Source: Hungatella sp. UBA5385 (GTDB lineage: Bacteria; Bacillota; Clostridia; Lachnospirales; Lachnospiraceae). Taken from it: a stretch of DNA of 11,636 nucleotides. The position numbers and the translations under genes are program-made. Positions 6,837 through 11,636 of the stretch are shown here, piece after piece (position 1 is the stretch's first letter; every line of letters starts with the position of its first letter). The DNA is taken from the NCBI GenBank assembly GCA_002409995.1, contig DHOR01000047.1:1-11636 (forward strand), given 5' to 3'. The notes below the pieces were generated by a model. The model ran no database searches and was not told the DNA's origin. It saw only the letters and a program-made list of their open reading frames with translations.

Positions 6837-8462
6837 GTGAAATCAGATATTGTCTATATTGCGGAATTACTTAAAACACAGGATCATGATATCTGGGTGA
6901 ATACAGTAAAACCAACCCGGATTCTGGCAGCAGAGCCGTTTCTAAAAGGCGCAAAAAGATATAAAGAACATGTGCTTTATATCTGCAGCGGGGAATCGTT
7001 TGAGTTCCCCGAAGATTGCAGTGATACCATTTCTGTGCTCTTTTGCGGCAGCAGGGTTTCTAATATTAATATCCCGGCAGAACGTCGAAACCAGATGAAT
7101 TATATTGTTTCTTTTGCTGATCTTCCACTTTCGGCTGTTGCAGACGCAGTGGAACAGATCAATATTTTTAATGGAAGATATGCCGGAATCATGGACAGTC
7201 TGATCAATGCCCTGGCAAGAGGCGAGGGACTACAGTGTATTGTAGATTACGGCTATAAATTATTTGGAAATCCTCTCACGATTTTTGACCTCAGCTACAA
7301 GCTGCTGGCAGCTTCGGCGGACTATACATCACCGAATCCATATTACAGAAAAACAAGAGAAACCCAATATCTGCAGCCAAAATCCATCGAAGCAGCAAAA
7401 CGCACTCATCGCTTTGAAAAGATCATTAACAGCAGCGCACCTAATTATATTAATTTACTTATAGAAGAAGATGATGAAGATATTCAATCACACCAGTATG
7501 GCGCATGGGATATTGGTATTCAGATCCACGGAATTACCGTGGCGTTTTTGAGTATTAGCGGTATTCTGGCTCCATTCTCTGTCTTTACGAAGGATTGGCT
7601 TGTATCGATCAGCAAGCTGGCGTCTATCGAGCTGCAAAAGAATGAGGAGTTTATTAATTCTTCCGGCTTTGGATATGAGATATTTTTGACCGCCCTGCTT
7701 GACCGCAAGCTCACCGACTCGGCACTTGCCAACTGGCGTATGCATGCACTGGGCATTAAGGTCAGCAGATATTTGTGTGTTCTTACTGTATGTCATAGCG
7801 ATCAAAGTCTGCGGGAAATGGGAATTCCGCATATTCTTCAAAGCCAACTTCGCAGCTTTTTTCCAAAATGTATGTCACTGCGCTATCGGGGCGATATAGT
7901 CCTGCTGATCAGCAGCGAAGCAGAGCAGCTGTCATTGCCTGAAAAAACAGAAGCTGATTTTTTGCGTTTTCTAAAATCCAACTCCCTATGCTGCGGAATC
8001 AGTAATGTCTTCACTTCTGTGGTACAAATGCCGGACTTTTACTATCAAACGGAGATTGCAATTATATATGGAAGCCGACTCTCAAAAAATCATCTGATTT
8101 ATCAGTATAATGAGTATGCTATTTTTCATGTGTTTTCTTCCTGCACAGAAAGCATCAGCTTGCGTGAGTTATGTCATCCTGGCGTGCTTCATCTGTGGGA
8201 AAGTCATAAGGAGAGTGATAAGGAGCTTCTCCGCACGCTATATCTGTATCTTTTTCATATGAAGAATGTCAACAAAGTGTGCACAGAGCTGCACATCCAT
8301 CGCAACACACTGTTTTACCGCTTAAATCGGGTCAAAAGTATCATCAAAGATGAAATTGATAACAGTGCATCGCTGTTTCGAATTCTACTTTCGTTTGAAC
8401 TGATTAAATATTATGCCATGGATACCCAGGCAGGTGATCCATTTTTATTCCCTTTCCTTTAA
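6837..8462 (+). CDS. PucR/CdaR-family transcriptional regulator
   Basis: This 541-residue cytoplasmic regulator ends in a PucR-type C-terminal helix-turn-helix: NVNKVCTELHIHRNTLFYRL (about 477-496), with the characteristic HRNTLFYRL motif followed by a helix ending SFELIKYY. Residues about 1-110 resemble the N-terminal PucR domain. The middle (about 115-260) is a sensor-like region and about 270-400 may be the CdaR GGDEF-like domain; these assignments are approximate. The GTG start at 6837 is chosen over the in-frame GTG at 6798 because AAAGGAGG lies 7 nt before it. PucR proteins typically activate neighbouring catabolic or metabolic operons in response to a small ligand. Its position between two opposite operons makes it the likely regulator of both. 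A strong terminator follows, so it is probably a single-gene transcript. Confidence 0.87.
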   Translation: MKSDIVYIAELLKTQDHDIWVNTVKPTRILAAEPFLKGAKRYKEHVLYICSGESFEFPEDCSDTISVLFCGSRVSNINIPAERRNQMNYIVSFADLPLSAVADAVEQINIFNGRYAGIMDSLINALARGEGLQCIVDYGYKLFGNPLTIFDLSYKLLAASADYTSPNPYYRKTRETQYLQPKSIEAAKRTHRFEKIINSSAPNYINLLIEEDDEDIQSHQYGAWDIGIQIHGITVAFLSISGILAPFSVFTKDWLVSISKLASIELQKNEEFINSSGFGYEIFLTALLDRKLTDSALANWRMHALGIKVSRYLCVLTVCHSDQSLREMGIPHILQSQLRSFFPKCMSLRYRGDIVLLISSEAEQLSLPEKTEADFLRFLKSNSLCCGISNVFTSVVQMPDFYYQTEIAIIYGSRLSKNHLIYQYNEYAIFHVFSSCTESISLRELCHPGVLHLWESHKESDKELLRTLYLYLFHMKNVNKVCTELHIHRNTLFYRLNRVKSIIKDEIDNSASLFRILLSFELIKYYAMDTQAGDPFLFPFL

Positions 8463-8525
8463 TATGCAATAACACAAATGTGGCTGTAAGGCTAATGCCA
8501 TTTCTCAGCCCTAATACCTTAATAT

Positions 8526-8591
8526 AAAAACACCCCTGAATGAAATAAATCATGCATATAAGCATCTTTCATTTCATTCAGGGGTGTTTTT
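8526..8591. terminator. Perfect 21-bp bidirectional terminator hairpin
   Basis: Arms at 8526-8546 and 8571-8591 are perfectly complementary over 21 bp around a 24-nt loop. The stem includes ACACCCCTGAATG and ends in five T on the plus strand and, because of the leading A run, five T on the minus strand. Within the loop ATGC (8552-8555) and GCAT (8562-8565) could pair as well. It should end transcription of the regulator gene and insulate the cupin operon. The length is well above a typical intrinsic terminator. Confidence 0.88.
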
Positions 8592-8870
8592 ATGTACTAT
8601 TTCTTGTTCATTTATCTCACTCGAATGAGTTCAGCAGCTCCTATAGTTAGACTATTTCTTACCTAACAGCCCGTTTTTTGATGGTCAAAGATTCAAAACT
8701 GTATTGATGCACAAAATTCCGTCAGCTTTTCTCTATAATTATAAATTATAGTCTGATGAAAAAAATGTAGAACTTTGATATTCTTTCATCAACAAGGAAC
8801 AAATTATGATAAGGTCATCAATTAGAATGAAGGAAGAAAACACAAAAAAGCTGAATAGGAGGTTTTTTAT
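8592..8870 (+). promoter_or_regulatory. Upstream regulatory region of the cupin operon
   Basis: No gene is seen in these 279 nt. TATAAT at 8734-8739 forms part of a perfect inverted repeat, CTATAATT (8733-8740) and AATTATAG (8744-8751). A second inverted repeat, TGATGAAA (8754-8761) and TTTCATCA (8784-8791), follows. TATGAT at 8805-8810 is another possible -10 box. None has a good -35 box at 16-18 nt, which fits an activator-dependent promoter. TGCACAAAAT (8708-8717) also occurs upstream of the regulator gene at 6776-6785. AGGAGG at the end of the region, 8 nt before the cupin ATG, is the ribosome binding site. Confidence 0.45.
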
Positions 8871-9233
8871 ATGGCAAAAATGATTTGGTTCACCGGAGCT
8901 GAAACAGAGGATAAAGCTTTACCACTGAGCGATGTTATGCCCGGAGTCAAAAGCGGCCGCCTTTACCATGATGAAAAAACAGGGGTTGCCGTTGCTCAAA
9001 GCTCCATTGCACCCAATGGTGTCATTCCTGGGCATAAGGGTGCCGGATCAGGTTTATTTCAGATCGTAAGCGGCAGCGGAACGATCTATGTAGAAACAGA
9101 AGAAGGAACCGTCGTTAATCAGGTGACGGTCAACGCAGGTGATGTCCTGTTCTATCATGCATCAGATTACAAGCATCGGTATGAGGCAGGCTCCCATGGT
9201 CTTACTTATACCGGAATTGGATTCCCCAGGTAA
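8871..9233 (+). CDS. Small single-domain cupin protein
   Basis: This 120-residue protein folds as one cupin barrel. The first cupin motif spans about 48-70 (PGHKGAGSGLFQIVSGSG) and the second about 88-104 (NAGDVLFYHASDYKHRY). Of the usual metal ligands, His55 and His102 are present; the second His of the HxH pair is replaced around Lys56-Gly57, and Gln64 occupies the usual Glu position, so the metal site is incomplete or altered. The ATG follows AGGAGG at 8 nt. It is the first gene of the plus-strand operon, ahead of the retro-Claisen-type crotonase. Small cupins act as aromatase/cyclases, decarboxylases, isomerases or dioxygenases; in this context a cyclase or a binding role on a polyketone intermediate is possible but unproven. 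Confidence 0.8.
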   Translation: MAKMIWFTGAETEDKALPLSDVMPGVKSGRLYHDEKTGVAVAQSSIAPNGVIPGHKGAGSGLFQIVSGSGTIYVETEEGTVVNQVTVNAGDVLFYHASDYKHRYEAGSHGLTYTGIGFPR

Positions 9234-9236
9234 CAG

Positions 9237-9253
9237 CAGCATACAGCATGCTG
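9237..9253. other. Small intercistronic hairpin after the cupin gene
   Basis: CAGCAT (9237-9242) and ATGCTG (9248-9253) form a 6-bp stem with a 5-nt loop in the 52-nt gap before the crotonase gene. No T run follows. It may affect mRNA stability, but a chance origin cannot be excluded. Confidence 0.25.
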
Positions 9254-9285
9254 ATTGTACATAAATTTTGAAAGGAGTATTAATT

Positions 9286-10140
9286 ATGTCTGAAACCAGA
9301 AGTAATGAGTTCTACGAATGCAAACTGGAGGATTATGCCGAAAGATACAAGGACTGGATGATCTTCCGACGCGAGGACGGTATTCTTGAAATGCGTCTTC
9401 ATACCGACGGTGGTTCATTGAAATGGGGCGGTGGCGCTCAACAGGCATTTATCCAGGCTTGCCAGGATATCGACCATGACCCGGATAATGAATTGCTTAT
9501 TATTACCGGCACTGACGATGTGTTTCTTGGACCAGGACTGGATGCCAGTGACCCACGGGCTTCACGAAGCGGAATTCCTGGATCACCCGGTGTCAATGGC
9601 AACTATCCCTGGCTGTGGGTGGACTACTGCTATCATGCCCAGACACAGGAACCGCTGGCCGTGACCTCTTTGCATATTCCGGTTATTAATGCTGTCAACG
9701 GTCCAATTATAGCACATCCCGAGCTGGCACTCTGCGGTGATATTGTAATCTGCTCTGAAAATACCACCTTTACAGAAGCTCACTTTGAACCCAGCGGCAT
9801 GTGTCCCGGCGATGGCACATGGGCACTATGGAGAAATCTGATTGGACCGACCCGCGCTCGTTACATGATGTGGATGGGCGGCACCATCGACGCTAACAAA
9901 GCTTTAGAATGGGGTGTTGTCAGTGAGGTTCTGCCTCTTGAGAAGCTAAATGACCGCGCATGGGAGATTGCCCGCAAGATGATGCAGAAGCCTCGTTACG
10001 CTCGTCGGTTCACTCATATTATCACAAACAAAATGTGGCGTGACCTGTTCACTTCTGAAATGGAGTATGGCATGGCTCACGAAGCCCTTGCCGCCCTGTG
10101 CGACAATCCTATTTGGGCACCAGATGACGTTAAACGATAA
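9286..10140 (+). CDS. Crotonase-superfamily hydrolase resembling 6-oxocamphor hydrolase
   Basis: This 284-residue protein has the crotonase fold but most resembles 6-oxocamphor hydrolase, which cleaves a carbon-carbon bond of a cyclic beta-diketone by a retro-Claisen reaction. Shared blocks are AVNGPIIAHPE (136-146), HFEPSG...PGDG (166-177), a RARY segment, DANKALEWGVVSEVL (202-216) and AHEALA (264-269). By recalled alignment, His144, Asp176 and Glu266 match the catalytic His122, Asp154 and Glu244 of the camphor enzyme. His166 lies one position before the place of His145, so that residue may be shifted. The ATG at 9286 is chosen because AAAGGAG lies 8 nt upstream. A beta-diketone hydrolase beside a thiolase/ACP system suggests that the pathway makes or breaks 1,3-dicarbonyl compounds. 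An ordinary enoyl-CoA hydratase is the less likely alternative. Confidence 0.85.
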   Translation: MSETRSNEFYECKLEDYAERYKDWMIFRREDGILEMRLHTDGGSLKWGGGAQQAFIQACQDIDHDPDNELLIITGTDDVFLGPGLDASDPRASRSGIPGSPGVNGNYPWLWVDYCYHAQTQEPLAVTSLHIPVINAVNGPIIAHPELALCGDIVICSENTTFTEAHFEPSGMCPGDGTWALWRNLIGPTRARYMMWMGGTIDANKALEWGVVSEVLPLEKLNDRAWEIARKMMQKPRYARRFTHIITNKMWRDLFTSEMEYGMAHEALAALCDNPIWAPDDVKR

Positions 10141-10158
10141 TAGTTAGGAGGATTGTCT

Positions 10159-10989
10159 ATGAAAGACCCCAGATTTGCACTTGATGCTAAAATTCTCACG
10201 CTCGATGATGGTACGGAGCTATACTACTGCGAGCTTGGAGAGGAAAATGAGGAAGTTATCATCAGCCCTGCACACTATTTTCTCACATGGTCACCTGTGC
10301 TGGAAGGCTTGGCTGAGAAGTATCACGTTTTTGGTGTAATAATGCGCTTCGACGGACCGGTTACTCAGCGTAATGCAGATAACTCTGTTAACTGGGCTCG
10401 TCAATATGGCGATGATGTCTACCGATTTGCAAAAAAGATGGGATTCGAGCAGTTCCATTACCTTGGCAAGTGCCATGGTACACTTCCCGGCTGGTACCTG
10501 GTGAAGGAACATCCCGAAATGCTGAAAAGCTTCAGCAGCTTTTTCCTGGCCCCCCATCTTTGCCCACAAAACTCGAATAAATTCTTTGGTACCATGATAA
10601 ATGAGGGCGTTGAGGCGAGTACACGTCTTTCCATACGCCATCAGGAACGGGTTGAGAAAAAGCTCCGTGAAGTCGAAGCTTTGGGCGGCAGCTTTGGTAA
10701 TCCCGATGTTTCCAAATACGATGCAAGTCCTGAATTGATCTGGGACTCACTGGAAGAATGTGAAGAAACACTGAAAACTACGGAGGTTCCTATTTGCCTG
10801 CTGTTTGGTACCGATGACCTGCTCTTCCAGGATCATTATGACAGCAATGTTAAGGCAATGAAAACCATCAACCGCGTCCGTACCATTATTCTTCAAGGCG
10901 AACGGCACCTGGTGGAAATGGATTGTCCGGATCGTCTAGTCAACGAATGCATGATTTTTATTGAGGAATCAACGAAGAATTACGATTAA
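10159..10989 (+). CDS. Alpha/beta hydrolase with a Cys nucleophile
   Basis: This 276-residue protein has an alpha/beta-hydrolase layout without a signal peptide. The nucleophile elbow at 101-111 reads YLGKCHGTLPG, so the G-x-S-x-G serine is replaced by Cys105. An acid candidate is Asp219 or Asp220 in LLFGTDDLLF and the His is His250 in QGERHLVE, giving a Cys-His-Asp triad as in dienelactone hydrolase. The oxyanion region near 37-44 reads SPAHYFLT instead of the usual HGxP. Residues about 135-205 form a cap. The ATG at 10159 follows AGGAGG at 7 nt; an in-frame TTG at 10153 is too close to that site. The gene lies 18 nt after the crotonase gene, so the two probably act in sequence or together. 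The substrate may be an ester, lactone, thioester or a carbon-carbon bond. Confidence 0.82.
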   Translation: MKDPRFALDAKILTLDDGTELYYCELGEENEEVIISPAHYFLTWSPVLEGLAEKYHVFGVIMRFDGPVTQRNADNSVNWARQYGDDVYRFAKKMGFEQFHYLGKCHGTLPGWYLVKEHPEMLKSFSSFFLAPHLCPQNSNKFFGTMINEGVEASTRLSIRHQERVEKKLREVEALGGSFGNPDVSKYDASPELIWDSLEECEETLKTTEVPICLLFGTDDLLFQDHYDSNVKAMKTINRVRTIILQGERHLVEMDCPDRLVNECMIFIEESTKNYD

Positions 10990-11006
10990 CTTTAATAATA
11001 TAGGAA

Positions 11007-11041
11007 GGAAATGCTGCAGAATGAAAACCTGCAGCGCTTCC
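11007..11041. other. Strong hairpin in the leader of the holo-ACP synthase gene
   Basis: Arms GGAAATGCTGCAG (11007-11019) and CTGCAGCGCTTCC (11029-11041) pair over 13 positions with one mismatch and one G-T wobble, around a 9-nt loop. The hairpin sits in the 85-nt gap after the alpha/beta hydrolase gene and is not followed by a T run. It may protect the upstream mRNA, act as a processing site, or lower readthrough into the last gene. Confidence 0.5.
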
Positions 11042-11074
11042 CTCTTAAGGTTACTTATTTAATTGGAGGACAGT

Positions 11075-11467
11075 ATGGACTATCCCTGTATAAAAGGAAT
11101 CGGAATAGATATGGTCTACATTCCGACCATCCGCAAATATATTGAACAAAACTCCGCCTTTCTGCGGCGCACCTTTACTTCAAAGGAGCAGAAGGCATCG
11201 GCTGACAGAGCTGACCCAGCACAATATTATGCTGCACGTTTTGCCGTGAAAGAAGCTGTCTTCAAAGCTGTTGCACACCTGACTGAGAATAAGACCTTTG
11301 ATTTTCGAATTGTGGAAACCCTGAATACAGATGATGAGGCTCCTTATGTCACCACAGATGGTGCTCTCGCCCCTATTTTGCAGCAAGCTGGCATAACACA
11401 GCTTCATATCTCTATTACCACTGAAGGAGATTATGCTGCTGCCTTTGTTGTCGCCTGTGGAACATGA
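11075..11467 (+). CDS. acpS: Holo-ACP synthase (AcpS-type phosphopantetheinyl transferase)
   Basis: This 130-residue protein is the size of AcpS, which transfers 4'-phosphopantetheine from CoA to the conserved Ser of an ACP. The metal/CoA-binding Asp12 is in GIGIDMVYI (8-16), and the signature FAVKEAVFKA (56-65) holds Glu60 and Lys64. FTSKEQ (34-39) also fits the family. Near the C-terminus the usual S-H-E turn reads ITTEGDYAAAF, lacking the His. The ATG at 11075 follows GGAGGA at 4 nt; the in-frame TTG at 11063 would overlap that site. It is the last gene of the plus-strand operon. A separate ACP at 4611-4847 in the divergent operon is the obvious partner, which links the two operons. It could be the genome's only AcpS or a pathway-specific copy. 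Confidence 0.9.
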   Translation: MDYPCIKGIGIDMVYIPTIRKYIEQNSAFLRRTFTSKEQKASADRADPAQYYAARFAVKEAVFKAVAHLTENKTFDFRIVETLNTDDEAPYVTTDGALAPILQQAGITQLHISITTEGDYAAAFVVACGT

Positions 11468-11507
11468 CCCCATGCTGAGAGAATATACGCAAGGTACAAC
11501 CTATATG

Positions 11508-11534
11508 AAAGCAGAATATGCTTTTCATTTTTTC
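11508..11534 (+). terminator. Weak candidate terminator after acpS
   Basis: AAAGCA (11508-11513) and TGCTTT (11519-11524) form a 6-bp stem with a 5-nt loop, followed by a T-rich stretch at 11525-11533. The stem is AT-rich, so it would be weak. It overlaps the 3' end of the converging gene. Confidence 0.4.
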
Positions 11535-11635
11535 AATATTCTCTTTAAATACGCTTCATCCAACAAATTCACCGTCTCAAATTTCCCTTTATAAAGCACA
11601 GCCCAGTTATTAAAAACACAAGGCAATTCCTTTGC
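11525..11635 (-). CDS. C-terminal fragment of a converging gene (possibly YoaP-domain protein)
   Basis: An open frame enters from the right edge on the minus strand and stops with TGA at 11525-11527. The 36 visible residues include LPCVFNNWAVLYKGKFETVN and end LKRILKK. A short aromatic strand, a YKGKF turn and a basic terminal helix resemble the end of the YoaP-like domain found at the C-terminus of some GNAT acetyltransferases in Clostridia. The fragment is short, so this is tentative. It converges on acpS and marks the right border of the locus. Confidence 0.45.
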   Translation of the reverse strand, partial: AKELPCVFNNWAVLYKGKFETVNLLDEAYLKRILKK

Positions 11636-11636
11636 T

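Noticed and set aside
9268..9285. Earlier TTG start for the crotonase gene
   Set aside because: The stretch contains the AAAGGAG site that serves the ATG at 9286.
11021..11062. Possible 13-residue leader peptide before acpS
   Set aside because: The frame is short, embedded in a hairpin, with a poorly spaced ribosome binding site and no repeated codons that would suggest attenuation.

Overview
The window looks like chromosome from an anaerobic, low-to-mid GC Firmicute, most likely a gut-type clostridium. The evidence is strong AGGAGG-type ribosome binding sites, tightly packed operons, a PucR-family regulator and a permease-prefix/SEDS-like membrane protein of a kind common in Clostridia. No rRNA, tRNA, CRISPR array, transposase or phage gene was seen.

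Layout. (1) 5-1516 (+): membrane protein with an N-terminal permease prefix domain and a C-terminal half resembling FtsW/RodA/SpoVE; it looks unrelated to the rest. (2) 6575 down to 1555 (-): a six-gene operon, in transcription order a thiolase-like enzyme, its DUF35 zinc-ribbon/OB-fold partner, a stand-alone acyl carrier protein (ACP), a malonyl-CoA:ACP transacylase (FabD type), a biotin-dependent acyl-CoA carboxyltransferase and a hotdog acyl-CoA thioesterase. (3) 6576-6836: intergenic regulatory region with an inverted repeat around a TATAAT box. (4) 6837-8462 (+): PucR-family regulator, followed by a perfect 21-bp terminator hairpin. (5) 8871-11467 (+): a second operon of a small cupin, a crotonase related to 6-oxocamphor hydrolase (a carbon-carbon bond hydrolase), an alpha/beta hydrolase with a cysteine in the nucleophile position, and a holo-ACP synthase. 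(6) 11525 to the right edge (-): the C-terminal tail of an unrelated gene.

The two operons read as one pathway. The ACP is in the left arm, and the enzyme that would attach its phosphopantetheine arm is the last gene of the right arm. Carboxyltransferase, transacylase and ACP could supply malonyl (or methylmalonyl) units. The thiolase/DUF35 pair would form or break carbon-carbon bonds. The crotonase, Cys hydrolase and cupin could process a beta-diketone-like intermediate, and the thioesterase could release products. Ketosynthase, ketoreductase, dehydratase, enoyl reductase, biotin carboxylase and biotin carrier genes are all absent from the window, so this is neither an ordinary fatty-acid operon nor a complete carboxylase. 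I do not recognise it as a characterised system. A thiolase-driven, ACP-dependent mini-polyketide pathway, or a beta-diketone catabolic pathway, is an inference from gene content.
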